64,000 nt of DNA, from contig NZ_NKRG01000002.1 of the NCBI RefSeq assembly GCF_003351105.1, positions 1-64,000 on the forward strand, given 5' to 3'. Under the pieces are notes generated by a model. That model was given only the letters and a program-made list of their open reading frames with translations. It made no database searches and was not told where the DNA came from. Each line of letters begins with the position of its first letter. The first letter of the stretch is position 1. Shown here in pieces: positions 18,168 to 28,735 of this stretch. This DNA comes from Thermosipho africanus Ob7. GTDB taxonomy: Bacteria > Thermotogota > Thermotogae > Thermotogales > Fervidobacteriaceae. The position numbers and the translations under genes are program-made.

Positions 18168-19586
18168 CTAATTTATTAAGCCGCGTTTTTTTAGAACCAT
18201 AATGAATTTTTCAAAAAGTTCAGGTGAAAATTTGCTTCCAACCATTTCTTTCATAATTTCAATAGCTTTTTCCACGGATAACCCATTTCTATATGGTCTA
18301 TCCTCAGTTAATGCTACAAAAACATCTACTATTGCAACTATTTGTGCTCTTAAGCTTATTTCTCCATCTTTCAAACCATCTGGATATCCACTACCATCCC
18401 AATTTTCGTGGTGATGCCTTATTACATCTGCCACTAAGTCCCAACCAGGTATAGTTTTTATTATTTTTTCACCAAATATAGTATGTTTTTTCATAATTTC
18501 AAATTCTTTATCATCCAATTTTCCAGGTTTATTTAAAATATGTTCTGGAATTCCTATTTTCCCAATATCGTGCAAAATTGCACCGTATTTTATTGCTTCA
18601 AGTTCTGCTGGATCACTTACATCAAGCTCTTTAGCAAGCTCTATAGATAAATTCATAACATTTTTTGAATGATTCCCTGTTACTGAATCTTTAATTTCAA
18701 CAGCTTCAGCAAGAGCTGAGATAATTTGTAAATTTTTTTCCATTAATTCTGCATTAGTCTCCTCGAGTTCTGCCATTGTTTCTTCAAGTATTTCATTAGT
18801 TTTTTCATGTTCATTCAATATTTTTTTAAATTCATTAAACATACTAATAAATATTTCCTGAAGAGTATTTATTCTTTCGTTATTTGTTATCTGCTTATTA
18901 AAACTTAAAACTCTTTTAGTCTTAAATTCTTCAAAAGTTTTTTTCAATTCTATGGTTAGATTTTTTAAAGTTATATCCAACCCTACAGCATCTTTTCTTA
19001 AATTATAAAGAACATAATAGAATATCAACAACAAAACCAAAATTGGTAGAACAATTAACAAATATGATCCAATAAAAAATGAGGTTTTATAACCTACTAC
19101 TATTTCAAATCCATATTTTGATAAATACTTTGAATCAAGAATATTGCTATGGTATTCACTACCAATTTTTGATATTTCATTTGAGTACACAATTTTATTA
19201 TTTACCAATATATCATAATGTTTAAGTGAAGACTGGTTAAAATTAAACAAAGTTAATGGAATTTCATACAAAAGATAGTTATCTCTAGATTTTTCAACGT
19301 ATTTTATAGAATTCGATGAATAGTAAATTCCCTTAATGTAATCATTTGGCCCCTCAACCAAAATTTTTGAAAGATCAATTTTCATTTGAGGATCAAAAAA
19401 ATTCCTGTCAAGTTTTGATTTTAAAAATACACGACTTGAGATCAAATTATCAAAATAGTTAGCTAAAAATCTACTAGAATCTCTAATATTTAACTTTAGT
19501 AGAAAACCGTGAATTAATATTGTTATTATAATAATTAGAGTTGTAAAAAATGCTAAGTTAAATCTAATAACATTATTTTTTCTCAA
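18168..19586 (-). CDS. Membrane HD-GYP phosphodiesterase with extracytoplasmic sensor
   Basis: A 472-residue protein. TM1 is at about 9-30, an extracytoplasmic sensor at about 31-172, and TM2 at about 173-197. A coiled-coil linker (about 250-290, MAELEETNAELMEKN) leads to an HD-GYP domain with LHDIGKIGIPE, HHHENWDGSGYPDG and EDRPYR. The family hydrolyses cyclic-di-GMP or related dinucleotides. The TTG start has AAGGGG seven bases upstream. It overlaps the preceding binding-protein-like gene by 14 bases, so the two are likely a sensor pair. Confidence 0.9.
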   Translation of the reverse strand: MRKNNVIRFNLAFFTTLIIIITILIHGFLLKLNIRDSSRFLANYFDNLISSRVFLKSKLDRNFFDPQMKIDLSKILVEGPNDYIKGIYYSSNSIKYVEKSRDNYLLYEIPLTLFNFNQSSLKHYDILVNNKIVYSNEISKIGSEYHSNILDSKYLSKYGFEIVVGYKTSFFIGSYLLIVLPILVLLLIFYYVLYNLRKDAVGLDITLKNLTIELKKTFEEFKTKRVLSFNKQITNNERINTLQEIFISMFNEFKKILNEHEKTNEILEETMAELEETNAELMEKNLQIISALAEAVEIKDSVTGNHSKNVMNLSIELAKELDVSDPAELEAIKYGAILHDIGKIGIPEHILNKPGKLDDKEFEIMKKHTIFGEKIIKTIPGWDLVADVIRHHHENWDGSGYPDGLKDGEISLRAQIVAIVDVFVALTEDRPYRNGLSVEKAIEIMKEMVGSKFSPELFEKFIMVLKKRGLIN

Positions 19587-20502
19587 TTGAAAACCCCTTT
19601 CTTAATATATCAAATTTTTCTATGTGTATATCCCTTATTAAATATCCTTCCGGTGTAAAAGCTTGATTATTTACAACAGTATGACTTGTAAAATAACTTA
19701 CAAATTGCTCGGAAGAAATAAATTTATGCTTTGATAAAAGATTAATTATCTCATTAATTGTTATTAAAGACCAATCAACCTGTTTAAACCCAAAATCCAC
19801 AAGATATAGATTATTGTAAGAGGGTAATATTCTCAAAGAACTGTCTATTGCTGAGTCGGATAGTAAAACTATTCCTCTAAAATCACTTAGTATGTTAAAA
19901 AAATCTAGCGCTAAGTTAGGAGATAGTGTTATTACAATTGCATCAAAATTATCTAAAACAATATTTGAAAGTCTTGAGGAATAGAAATACACGGCCTTTC
20001 CATTGAAAGTTTTAAGAATATCTAGAAAGTCTTTAGAATAAATCTTATTAAAAGGATCAAGTACTATAAGAACATTTTTAACATTTTTTTCTTTCAAAAA
20101 AGAGACAATTACATCAACTTGTATTTTGTTTATTGGAACAAAAGAAAAAATATTTTTATTATTCAATAAATCATTTGAAGTAATACTTGGAGATAATGCT
20201 ATCAAACCGTATTTTTCTAATCCTTTTTCTATAATGGCAATACTACTACTAAAGTTTGGTCCAATTATAATATTTACACCTTTAGACTTTAAAAATCTTA
20301 AATCACTTTTTTTAAAACCATCTTCGTTGAATGAAATAAATTTTAATTTCCCATCATAACTTGAAACAACATTATGTGATGAATTTTTTAACGAATATAA
20401 AAATCCATAAGTGTTACTTTGAACAAAATACCAATATATAATTTGCAAAAAAATAATTGCAATGATAATTAAGATATAAAGGTTATAATTCAATTTTTTC
20501 AT
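19573..20502 (-). CDS. Membrane-anchored periplasmic-binding-protein-like sensor component
   Basis: A 309-residue protein with one N-terminal membrane segment (about 8-26) and no lipobox Cys. The remaining alternating alpha/beta pattern resembles the type I periplasmic binding fold: GVNIIIGPNFSSSIAIIEKG near 70-90, ALSPSITSNDLL near 98-109, and a second lobe DAIVITLSPNLALDF. There are no ABC permease or ATPase genes beside it, but it overlaps the HD-GYP gene. I infer a ligand-binding partner for that phosphodiesterase rather than a transporter. This is by fold resemblance only. Confidence 0.65.
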   Translation of the reverse strand: MKKLNYNLYILIIIAIIFLQIIYWYFVQSNTYGFLYSLKNSSHNVVSSYDGKLKFISFNEDGFKKSDLRFLKSKGVNIIIGPNFSSSIAIIEKGLEKYGLIALSPSITSNDLLNNKNIFSFVPINKIQVDVIVSFLKEKNVKNVLIVLDPFNKIYSKDFLDILKTFNGKAVYFYSSRLSNIVLDNFDAIVITLSPNLALDFFNILSDFRGIVLLSDSAIDSSLRILPSYNNLYLVDFGFKQVDWSLITINEIINLLSKHKFISSEQFVSYFTSHTVVNNQAFTPEGYLIRDIHIEKFDILRKGFSIEKK

Positions 20503-20531
20503 TTTACCGCTTCCTTTTTTGATAAATATCT

Positions 20532-21593
20532 TTAAAACTGAATTTTAACTCTTAGGGCATTTAATTCATCCTCAGTCTCTGGAATTTTAAATTCTCCACG
20601 TTTTACAAGACTGATCAAATATTCAAGCTCGTAAATTAAATCATTAGGTACCAATCCTTTTGTAAATGGCATTCTGCTTATTCCTTCTCCGTCTTCTTTT
20701 AACCCCAATTCTATATTTCCAGGCTGCCAATCACCTGTAAATGCCTTAACAACACCCATATAACTTGCAGTGTCAACTCTTTTAATGGCACTTGCAAGAA
20801 TATGACCAGGAGCTTGCCATTCTTGCTCTACATCTCCACCAAGCATATAATATCCGCCATTTAAATACATGTAATCGATAAGTTCTTTAAGTTCTTTACT
20901 AGTAACATTTTTTAAATTTTCCTCTTTTATAGCTTCTATTATTCCAAGAGCTGTACCACCACAAGCTTGTTGTATAATATCAACACCTTCGCCAATCAGT
21001 GCTTGGGTTAATTCTTTTCCTTTTTTTGGATCCGTAAAGCTATTTGCATATACAACTTTTACTTCAACATTAGTGTTATGAATACTATTATAGACCTTAA
21101 CTCCTGTTCTAAAACCTATTTCATATCTTTTAACAGGTGGAATTGGAATACCTCCGATAATAGCAACCTTTCCAGTTTTAGTCATTCCAGCAGCCAAATA
21201 CCCCGTTAAAAAACTACCTTCCTGTTCTTTAAATGTAAATGTCATTACATTTTGTAAATCTTTTTCTTGGTGAAAATCTATTCCAACAAAATAGGTTTCA
21301 GGATATTGTTCCGCAACTTTATAGAATGCATCAGACATCAAAAAACCAACTGCAAAGACTACATCAGCTGATTCAGCTGCTTTGCTCAAATTGCTAATGT
21401 AATCACTTTGTTCTTTTGATTGAATCACTTCATATTCAATACCATATTCTTGACAAGCCCTAACTATTCCAGACCATGTCCCATCCATAAATGATCCGTC
21501 CCCTAACCCCCCAACATCTGTAACCATAATAACTTTAAAAGCAAAAAGACTTGAAAAAATTAAAATAAAAACTAAAAAAAGTAATTTTTTCAT
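20532..21593 (-). CDS. BMP/PnrA-family substrate-binding protein
   Basis: A 353-residue exported protein with a signal peptide (about 1-18, ending LFAFK) and no lipobox. VTDVGGLGDGSFMDG (about 25-39) and GIPIPPVKRYEIGFRTG are hallmarks of the basic membrane protein family, which binds nucleosides for ABC uptake. AQ and FxxG spacing in YSNLSKAAESADVVFAVGF-like segments fits the type I binding fold. No permease or ATPase genes are adjacent, so the partners must be elsewhere. It follows der by 24 bases and has a strong GGAGG site. Confidence 0.88.
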   Translation of the reverse strand: MKKLLFLVFILIFSSLFAFKVIMVTDVGGLGDGSFMDGTWSGIVRACQEYGIEYEVIQSKEQSDYISNLSKAAESADVVFAVGFLMSDAFYKVAEQYPETYFVGIDFHQEKDLQNVMTFTFKEQEGSFLTGYLAAGMTKTGKVAIIGGIPIPPVKRYEIGFRTGVKVYNSIHNTNVEVKVVYANSFTDPKKGKELTQALIGEGVDIIQQACGGTALGIIEAIKEENLKNVTSKELKELIDYMYLNGGYYMLGGDVEQEWQAPGHILASAIKRVDTASYMGVVKAFTGDWQPGNIELGLKEDGEGISRMPFTKGLVPNDLIYELEYLISLVKRGEFKIPETEDELNALRVKIQF

Positions 21594-21617
21594 GTAATCC
21601 CCCTCCTCCCAAAATTT

Positions 21618-22937
21618 TTAATGCCTCGATTTAAATTTTAAGAATATTGGAGCCCCAACAAATGGATAAATATTTTCTCTAATAGTTTTTCTTATATGGT
21701 TTTGATAAAATTCCGGCACTTTTTTACCATTAGTGAAAAACAAAAAGGTTGGTGGACGTATATCAACTTGGGTTCCATACAAAATCTTAAGACCTTTTGG
21801 CGGTGGTGTAAACGCCATCATTCTTTGTATTGCTGAATTAACTGCACTTGTTTGAACCCTGTAATGAAGAGACTTGTATGCTTCATCAATTACATTTATA
21901 AGATTATCAATTCCTTGCTTATTAATTGCACTTAAAAAAATTAATGGGCTATAATTAATGAAATAAAGTTTTTCATTAAATTGTTCTATAAATTCTTCTT
22001 TCTTATATTTGAAGTTTTTTATCAAGTCAATCTTATTAAAGGCTACTATAGTTGCCTTGCCTCTGTTTTCTGCAATTCCAGCAATTCTTTGATCCTGATG
22101 CGTAATACCTTCTATAGCATCAATTAAAATTACTACAACATCAGAATTTTCTATACTTTTTATTGAACGCACATTACTATACATGTCTAAGCTTTTATAA
22201 TCAACTTTACTTTTTCTTCTTAAACCTGCAGTATCAACAAATAAGTATTTTCTTCCATTAATGGTTACTAGTTCATCAACCGAATCTCTTGTGGTTCCAG
22301 GTATAGGTGTTACCAAAACTCTTTCTTTATTCAATATGGAATTAAATAGTGTTGATTTCCCAGCATTTGGTCTACCAATAAATGTAACCCGGATAATGGG
22401 TTGGCTTTCTTCTTTAAGATTTTCTTCTAGTGATAGTCCTTTGCTTTCAAGTACATTTACTATTCTTTCAATTAACGTGTCAATGTTCTTTCCCTGCTCT
22501 GCTGAAACAAAAATTGGATCACCAAATCCTAACTTATAAATATCAGGTAAATTATTTTGAACACGTCTTACACTTTCAGATTTATTAGATACTAAAATTA
22601 CATCATTATTAGACTTTCTTATTATTTCAGCAAGATAATAATCTTCAGATGTTATACCATTCCTTGCATCAATAACAAAAAGAATTAAATCTGCTTCATT
22701 TAACATTTTCAGTGTTAAATCTTTTGATTTGTTTATTATATCATCTTCAGGGTTTTCAAATATTCCACCAGTATCCACTATATTAAATGTTTTGCTATAA
22801 TACGAGACGCGGCCACTTACCGCATCTCGTGTAACACCTTCTTTATCATCTACTATTGACTTTTTATAACCTATGAGTTTATTAAAAAGAGTGGACTTTC
22901 CAACATTACTCTTGCCCACTATCAATACTGTTGGCAT
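21618..22937 (-). CDS. der: Ribosome-associated double GTPase Der (EngA)
   Basis: A 439-residue protein with two tandem G domains and a C-terminal KH-like domain. G1 loops are GKSNVGKST (8-16) and GRPNAGKST (about 188-196). DTGG and DTAG are the two G3 motifs, and NKSE and NKID the G4 motifs. Der assembles the 50S subunit. It overlaps the end of ispH-S1 by 32 bases and has GGAAGG upstream of its ATG. Confidence 0.97.
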   Translation of the reverse strand: MPTVLIVGKSNVGKSTLFNKLIGYKKSIVDDKEGVTRDAVSGRVSYYSKTFNIVDTGGIFENPEDDIINKSKDLTLKMLNEADLILFVIDARNGITSEDYYLAEIIRKSNNDVILVSNKSESVRRVQNNLPDIYKLGFGDPIFVSAEQGKNIDTLIERIVNVLESKGLSLEENLKEESQPIIRVTFIGRPNAGKSTLFNSILNKERVLVTPIPGTTRDSVDELVTINGRKYLFVDTAGLRRKSKVDYKSLDMYSNVRSIKSIENSDVVVILIDAIEGITHQDQRIAGIAENRGKATIVAFNKIDLIKNFKYKKEEFIEQFNEKLYFINYSPLIFLSAINKQGIDNLINVIDEAYKSLHYRVQTSAVNSAIQRMMAFTPPPKGLKILYGTQVDIRPPTFLFFTNGKKVPEFYQNHIRKTIRENIYPFVGAPIFLKFKSRH

Positions 22938-25341
22938 TGTCTACCTTCCTTTCAATTGTTGTGTATCTTTCATTCTCAAATTCTTCTTTTAGACTATCAA
23001 TAACTTTCTCATTTTCAAGTTCTTTTTCACTTGCAGTAATTCTCAATATTTCACCGTCTTCTTTAATTTGTATAATCTTTACCTTTAATTCATCACCTAA
23101 AGTTATTTCTTTCAAAACATGAGATTTTGGTAAATAAATTTCAACATTTTCACACGCGCCAACATAACCTGATTTTAATTCCTTTATAACTTTTACTGCA
23201 ACTATATCACCAATTTTATGATTGACTTTAAATTTTTTCCAAGGATTTTCTTGTACTCTTTTGATGCTCAACCTCATTTTTCTGTTTTCTTTATCAAGTT
23301 CTGTAATAACAGCCTTGACTTTTTGGCCTTCATTTAAAACATCCTTTACAGAAGAGATATAATTCCATGAAATTTCTGAGATTGGGCAAAAACCACTAAT
23401 TCCTCTTTCAATTTCAACGATCACTCCTTTATCAAGTATGAAACTTACAGTTCCTGTTATAGTATTTCCTACTGGATACTTTTCTTCAATATTTTCCCAT
23501 GGATCTCCTTCAACTTCCTTGTAACTTAATCTCATCTTTTTATTGTTTGGATCTATTTCTTTAATCATTACCTTAACTATATCTCCAACTGAGACTATAT
23601 CACTAATTTTTCCCCTTCTGCCCCAAAAAATATCATCAATATGTACAAGTCCATCAACTCCTGGCTCTAAATTGACATAAAAACCATACGAAAGTATATT
23701 TTTTACTTTCCCACTTACAATATCTCCAACTTTGTATTTTTTCGTTACATTTTGCCATGGATCAGGCATTAATTCTTTTAAGCTCAATAGAATTTTTCTA
23801 TTTTCTTTATCTATTTTTTTAATATATAATTTTACTGATTGTCCTTCGCTTAGCACGTCTTCTACTTTCAAAGATGTATCATATGAAACCTCAGAATTTG
23901 GAAGCAATCCATCTATCCCTTCAAAAATTCTAACAAAAGCCCCAAACTTTTCAATTTTTTTGACAATTCCTTCTATTATGTCTCCTTCTTTTCTTTCATT
24001 AAAGAATTTTTCTTTTTGCTCGTTTATAAATGCCTTTCTAGAAAGAATAATATTTAATCTTTTGCCTCTTTCTTCAAATTTTATAATTTTAAATTCCAAA
24101 GGACTTTTTGGAATGTTTCCATCAAATATCATTGATTCACTTTTTGGAAGAAAAGCTTGAATTGTATTTTCTATTAGTACTTTATAACCACCTTTTATTT
24201 CAGAATTAACTTTACCAATTATTTTTTCTCCTTTTTCAAATTTTTCTTTTAATATTTCTTTCAATTTTTTCGAATATACAATTTTTTCTGATAAATATGC
24301 AATACCTTCATCATCGTTTTTTCTTAAAAGTATTAGAGAAAGTTTTTCACCAATCTTATAATCTTTTACATCTTTAACTAATTCGTCCGAAGTTACTACT
24401 CCTTCACTTTTCCATCCAAAATCTACAAATATTTCTGATTCTCCTTTTCTTAAAACTACTGCTTCAACTATCTCTCCTTTTCTTACATTATCAAATAAAT
24501 AAGAATCTAATAATTTTTCAAAATTGTTTTCCATTTGCAGCATCCCTCCTAGCTTTTTTAATCCAGCAGCAATTTCTTCAACTATTTCTTTTGGTGTAGA
24601 AGTTCCACTTATAATACCAACACTATCGACCCCCTTGGGTATTTCCTTTATTTCATCAATAGTTTCAATATGTATAGCTTTTGTATGTTGTGATGCAATA
24701 TTGAATAATTTTCTAGTATTTGAACTATGTTTTCCACCAACTACTATCATCAGGTCTACTTCTTTTGAAAGTTTCTCCACTTCTATCTCTCTGTTGTGAG
24801 TGATATTACAAATGCTATTAAACACTTTAAATTCATTATAAATCGAGATATCTTTTAATTTATTATAAAAATTTTCAAAATCCTTGTATGACATTGTGGT
24901 TTGGCTAGCTACAAAAATCTTATCACTTTTTACAACAAGAGGTTCCATAGTAATAATTGCATTTTTCGAATAGCTTTTTAGGGCAATCATCTCTGGATGA
25001 GTAATTTTTCCATACACAACAACTTGATATCCTTTATTTTCATATTCTTCAACAGTTTTAAATAAATTATAAACTATATTACAAGTTAAATCTACCACTC
25101 TATGTTCTTTTTTTATTTTTTCAATTTTCTCTTTTGGAAGGCCGTGTGCTCTAATAAGATATATATCGCCATTATCATATGATAAGCCTAATCTTTCAAG
25201 TTCTTCCATTACTTGTTTATTATGAACTATATCGTCATCTGTAAAAACGTTTTTACCGGATTTCAACAATTCTTTTGTAACATTTACAGCTTTTTCTACT
25301 CCAAAACAAAAACCTATTCCTTTTGCAATTTTAATTTGCAT
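22906..25341 (-). CDS. ispH: IspH–S1 fusion: HMBPP reductase joined to six S1 RNA-binding domains
   Basis: An 811-residue bifunctional protein. Residues 1-275 are IspH, the [4Fe-4S] enzyme that makes IPP and DMAPP in the last step of the MEP pathway. The three cluster Cys are visible in GFCFGV (residue 12), DLTCNI and NSICNITHNR. Residues 290-790 contain six S1 repeats, recognisable by KGEIVEAVV, KGEKIIGKV, EGDIIEGIV, VGDIVSGKV, VGNTITGTV and IGDIVAVKV starts. The C-terminal part may act as ribosomal protein S1. Such fusions are known from Clostridia and Thermotogae. It overlaps cmk by 28 bases, and cmk with S1 is a common pair. Confidence 0.95.
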   Translation of the reverse strand: MQIKIAKGIGFCFGVEKAVNVTKELLKSGKNVFTDDDIVHNKQVMEELERLGLSYDNGDIYLIRAHGLPKEKIEKIKKEHRVVDLTCNIVYNLFKTVEEYENKGYQVVVYGKITHPEMIALKSYSKNAIITMEPLVVKSDKIFVASQTTMSYKDFENFYNKLKDISIYNEFKVFNSICNITHNREIEVEKLSKEVDLMIVVGGKHSSNTRKLFNIASQHTKAIHIETIDEIKEIPKGVDSVGIISGTSTPKEIVEEIAAGLKKLGGMLQMENNFEKLLDSYLFDNVRKGEIVEAVVLRKGESEIFVDFGWKSEGVVTSDELVKDVKDYKIGEKLSLILLRKNDDEGIAYLSEKIVYSKKLKEILKEKFEKGEKIIGKVNSEIKGGYKVLIENTIQAFLPKSESMIFDGNIPKSPLEFKIIKFEERGKRLNIILSRKAFINEQKEKFFNERKEGDIIEGIVKKIEKFGAFVRIFEGIDGLLPNSEVSYDTSLKVEDVLSEGQSVKLYIKKIDKENRKILLSLKELMPDPWQNVTKKYKVGDIVSGKVKNILSYGFYVNLEPGVDGLVHIDDIFWGRRGKISDIVSVGDIVKVMIKEIDPNNKKMRLSYKEVEGDPWENIEEKYPVGNTITGTVSFILDKGVIVEIERGISGFCPISEISWNYISSVKDVLNEGQKVKAVITELDKENRKMRLSIKRVQENPWKKFKVNHKIGDIVAVKVIKELKSGYVGACENVEIYLPKSHVLKEITLGDELKVKIIQIKEDGEILRITASEKELENEKVIDSLKEEFENERYTTIERKVDNANSIDSGQE

Positions 25342-25982
25342 TTTTCTAGTACCACCTCTAAAATTTTATTAATAACTTCCTCTATCGTATATTTAGTTGA
25401 ATCTATTAAAACAGCATCATCTGGCTGTCTTAAAGGGGCAATTTCTCTCTCAGTGTCCTGTTTATCTCTTAAAATGATCTCATTCAAAACTTCTTCATAT
25501 GAAACTTTAACACCTTTATCTAATAGTTCTTTATATCTTCTTTTTGCACGCTCCTCTGCAGAAGCTACTAGAAAAATCTTAACTTCAGCATCAGGAATTA
25601 CTACCGTTCCAATATCACGGCCTTCTACTACAATATTTTCATTTTTAGATATTTTTTGTTGTATCCTAGTTAGAAATTCACGAACAATAGCCTTTTTTGC
25701 ATATTTTGAAGCACAAATTCCAGCGTAAGGGGTCCTTATTTCATCTCCAACTCTTTTACCATTAATATAAAAATCTCCATTTATAAATTCTAATTTTATT
25801 GTCGATAGTTCTCTTTCAATATCTGAATCATTTTCAACTCCTTTTTTATCAAGATAAAGCCCAATTATTCTATACATCGCACCTGTATCAAGATAATAGA
25901 TTCCCAACTTATCGGCAAGAATTTTTGCAACAGTAGTTTTACCAGAACCCGCAGGTCCATCTATTGCTATTCTACAAGGCAT
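25314..25982 (-). CDS. cmk: Cytidylate kinase
   Basis: A 222-residue P-loop kinase. GPAGSGKTTVAK (9-20) binds ATP. DTGAMYRI and the GRDIGTVV motif form the CMP site, and DKQDTEREIAPL is the lid. It converts CMP and dCMP to diphosphates. Length is normal. GGTGAT precedes the ATG at 25982. Confidence 0.96.
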   Translation of the reverse strand: MPCRIAIDGPAGSGKTTVAKILADKLGIYYLDTGAMYRIIGLYLDKKGVENDSDIERELSTIKLEFINGDFYINGKRVGDEIRTPYAGICASKYAKKAIVREFLTRIQQKISKNENIVVEGRDIGTVVIPDAEVKIFLVASAEERAKRRYKELLDKGVKVSYEEVLNEIILRDKQDTEREIAPLRQPDDAVLIDSTKYTIEEVINKILEVVLEKCKLKLQKE

Positions 25983-25992
25983 AATCTATCAC

Positions 25993-26325
25993 CTATAACT
26001 CTTCTAATGATGAAATAATATGAAATACTTTATCTAACCTAGTCATTTCAAATACTCTCATAACTGATTGTTTTGGAGACAATAAAGCTAATTCTTTATT
26101 GTTTAATCTAGCATCTTTTAATATTGCAACTAAACTTCCAAGACCTGCACTGTCTATATAATTTACTTCTGAAAGATCAATTACAAATTTACCTTTTTCA
26201 GTTGCTAACATTTTTTCCCTAATATCTTTTTTTACATCTGCTGAATGATATGCATCAATATCACCTGTAACTTTTGCAATTGTGTATTGGTCTTTTTCAA
26301 TGAATTCTACTTTAGTGTTATTCAT
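25993..26325 (-). CDS. STAS-domain anti-sigma-factor antagonist
   Basis: A 110-residue single STAS domain. [15 protein letters not shown] contains the conserved Ser that an anti-sigma kinase phosphorylates in SpoIIAA-like proteins. The start at 26325 is chosen because GGAGGGG lies seven bases upstream; earlier in-frame starts overlap that site. It overlaps the aspS stop by eight bases (ATGAATAA). No partner kinase or sigma factor is adjacent, so the target is unknown. Confidence 0.88.
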   Translation of the reverse strand: MNNTKVEFIEKDQYTIAKVTGDIDAYHSADVKKDIREKMLATEKGKFVIDLSEVNYIDSAGLGSLVAILKDARLNNKELALLSPKQSVMRVFEMTRLDKVFHIISSLEEL

Positions 26326-28063
26326 TTTCATCCCCTCCTTCTTTAATATCAAATAATTTTATTGATAACTCTTCTAGTTGACTTTTATCTACACTTGATG
26401 GCGCACCTGTTAGCTGACAAGTTCCACTCGTAGTTTTTGGAAAAGCTATTACATCTCTAATAGAAGAGGTTCTTAAAGCAATTGAAACCATTCTATCAAA
26501 ACCAAATGCTATTCCTCCATGAGGAGGCGCACCATACTTTAGAGCTTCTAATAGGAAACCAAATTTTTCTTCTGCTTCTTTATTAGTTAGCCCAATTATT
26601 TCAAAAACTTTTCTTTGAATTTCAGAGCTGTGTATTCTTATACTACCTCCACCAATTTCATTTCCATTTAATATCATATCATATGCATATGCCTTTATGT
26701 CTTCAGGTTTTGAATCAATGTTTTTAGGCATTGTAAATGGATGATGGCGAGCTACATATCTTTTTTCTTCTTCATTCCATTCAAGAAATGGAAAATCAAC
26801 TACCCATAATGCATCAAAACCTTCTTCCAAATTCTTAAAATATTCTTTTGCAATTCTTAATCTCAACGCTCCAAGTGCGGTATTTAACTGCTCTCTATTT
26901 GTATGAGCTGCTAAAAGAACCACATCTCCATCTTTGAGATTATAATCCTTTGAAATATTCTCATATGATCCGCCAAGGAATTTATTAGTTGGCGAAGAAA
27001 TTTCTCCATTTTCAAGCTTGAACCATAGCAAACCACCAAGTCCGAATTCTTTAACGTAGCTTTCTAATTCAGAAGCAATCTTTCTACTAATAGGAATTTG
27101 GGTAATAAAACCTTTTATTGAACCCCCATTGTTTATAACATTTTTAATAATCTTAAAATCAGTGTCTTTAAAGTAATTTGTTAAATCTTTCAATTCCATA
27201 CCAAACCTTCTATCTGGCTTGTCACTACCATATATTTCCATTGCTTCATCATAGGTAATTCTATCAAATTTTTCAGGAAGTTTAATTCCAACAGAGCTGT
27301 AAACATACCTAACAAAGTTTTCCATTAAATTTATAACATCTTCCATTTCCACAAAAGACATTTCAATATCTATTTGAGTAAATTCAGGTTGCCTATCGGC
27401 ACGCAAATCCTCGTCTCTAAAACACCTTGCAAATTGATAATACTTGTCAAATCCAGAAACCATTAAAAGCTGTTTAAATAGTTGAGGTGATTGTGGAAGA
27501 GCATAAAATTTTCCTTTTTGTAACCTTGAAGGAACAAGAAAATCTCTTGCACCTTCAGGAGTACTCTTTGTTAGATAAGGCGTTTCAATTTCCAAAAATC
27601 CATGTTTATTCAAAAATTCTCTAGCAGCTTGTGCCATTTTATGCCTAATAATAAGATTTTTATTCATGTTTTTATCTCTTAAATCTAGATATCTATACTT
27701 CAACCTTAAATCTTCTGACACCTTATCTCCTGGATAGAATGGTGGTAATTCTGCTTTTGATAAAACATTTATTTTCTCTACAATTACTTCAATTTCACCA
27801 GTTTGAGTTTCTGTTTTTGTACTTTCAGGCCTTTCAGAAACTGTTCCTTCAATTTGTATTACCCATTCTCTTCCTATTTTCTGTGAAATTTCATAAGCTG
27901 GCGATTCCGGATTTACAACTATCTGAGTTACACCATATCTATCTCTCAAAATTATAAATTTTATCCCTCCTAAATCTCGTATTCTATCAACCCAGCCTGA
28001 TAAAACAACTTTTTTTCCAACATCTTTAATGTTTAATTCCCCACAAGTATGAGTTCTGTACAA
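26318..28063 (-). CDS. aspS: Aspartyl-tRNA synthetase
   Basis: About 581 residues of bacterial type: an N-terminal OB-fold ([10 protein letters not shown], then [12 protein letters not shown]), class II motif 2 ([16 protein letters not shown]), a GAD insertion (about 280-410) and motif 3 ([10 protein letters not shown]). It charges tRNA-Asp. TTG at 28063 is preferred: it gives the usual MYRTH start and correct spacing from GGGAAGGTGAG. A GTG three codons upstream (28072) would overlap the preceding gene's stop and leave no spacing. Confidence 0.95.
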   Translation of the reverse strand: MYRTHTCGELNIKDVGKKVVLSGWVDRIRDLGGIKFIILRDRYGVTQIVVNPESPAYEISQKIGREWVIQIEGTVSERPESTKTETQTGEIEVIVEKINVLSKAELPPFYPGDKVSEDLRLKYRYLDLRDKNMNKNLIIRHKMAQAAREFLNKHGFLEIETPYLTKSTPEGARDFLVPSRLQKGKFYALPQSPQLFKQLLMVSGFDKYYQFARCFRDEDLRADRQPEFTQIDIEMSFVEMEDVINLMENFVRYVYSSVGIKLPEKFDRITYDEAMEIYGSDKPDRRFGMELKDLTNYFKDTDFKIIKNVINNGGSIKGFITQIPISRKIASELESYVKEFGLGGLLWFKLENGEISSPTNKFLGGSYENISKDYNLKDGDVVLLAAHTNREQLNTALGALRLRIAKEYFKNLEEGFDALWVVDFPFLEWNEEEKRYVARHHPFTMPKNIDSKPEDIKAYAYDMILNGNEIGGGSIRIHSSEIQRKVFEIIGLTNKEAEEKFGFLLEALKYGAPPHGGIAFGFDRMVSIALRTSSIRDVIAFPKTTSGTCQLTGAPSSVDKSQLEELSIKLFDIKEGGDENE

Positions 28064-28068
28064 AATAC

Positions 28069-28719
28069 TCACCTTCCCGTTTTATATTTTTCCCAATCTT
28101 TTAAAAATCTTTCTATACCGATATCAGTCATTGGATGTTTAAACATTTTTTCTAGAACATTAAATGGGACTGTTGCAATATCAGCACCAATAAGTGCTGC
28201 TTCTAATACATGCATTGGATGTCTAACACTTGCTACTATAACCTCAGTCTCAAAACCGTAATTTTCATATATTTGCATTATTTCTTCTACAATTTTGAGT
28301 CCATCATTTGCTAGATCATCAACTCTCCCTACAAAAGGGCTAACATACGTTGCACCAGCCTTTGCTGCAAGTAAAGCCTGGTTGGGACTAAATATTAACG
28401 TAACATTAGTTTTAATTCCTTCTTTTGAAAGCACTTTTACAGCTTTTATTCCATCAGGAGTCATAGGAATTTTAATTACAATGTTTTCATCAATTTTTGC
28501 AAGATTTCTTGCTTCATCTATCATTCCTTCAAAGTTTAAGGAAATAACTTCAGCTGAGACGGGGCCTTGTACAATATTACAAATTTCTTTAATTGTTTCT
28601 TCAAAAGGTTTTCCTTCTTTAGAGATTAATGTTGGATTTGTAGTTACTCCATCTACTACTCCCCATTCAACACCACGCCTTATTTCATCCAAATTAGCGG
28701 TATCAAGAAATATTTTCAT
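28069..28719 (-). CDS. Small transaldolase-family enzyme (fructose-6-phosphate aldolase/TalC type)
   Basis: A 216-residue TIM-barrel enzyme. [14 protein letters not shown] and [10 protein letters not shown] are N-terminal signatures. [12 protein letters not shown] near 79-90 contains the Schiff-base Lys. Length matches the compact decameric subfamily containing both fructose-6-phosphate aldolases and true transaldolases. It acts in pentose/hexose phosphate metabolism. Activity within the subfamily cannot be decided here. GGAGGGG precedes the ATG. Confidence 0.9.
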   Translation of the reverse strand: MKIFLDTANLDEIRRGVEWGVVDGVTTNPTLISKEGKPFEETIKEICNIVQGPVSAEVISLNFEGMIDEARNLAKIDENIVIKIPMTPDGIKAVKVLSKEGIKTNVTLIFSPNQALLAAKAGATYVSPFVGRVDDLANDGLKIVEEIMQIYENYGFETEVIVASVRHPMHVLEAALIGADIATVPFNVLEKMFKHPMTDIGIERFLKDWEKYKTGR

Positions 28720-28735
28720 ATGACCCCCTCCTTGA

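Noticed and set aside
23732-24160. 142-codon plus-strand open frame
   Set aside because: It is antisense to the S1 repeats of the IspH-S1 fusion and arises from their codon pattern.
28295-28723. 142-codon plus-strand open frame
   Set aside because: It is antisense to the transaldolase-family gene, with no ribosome binding site.
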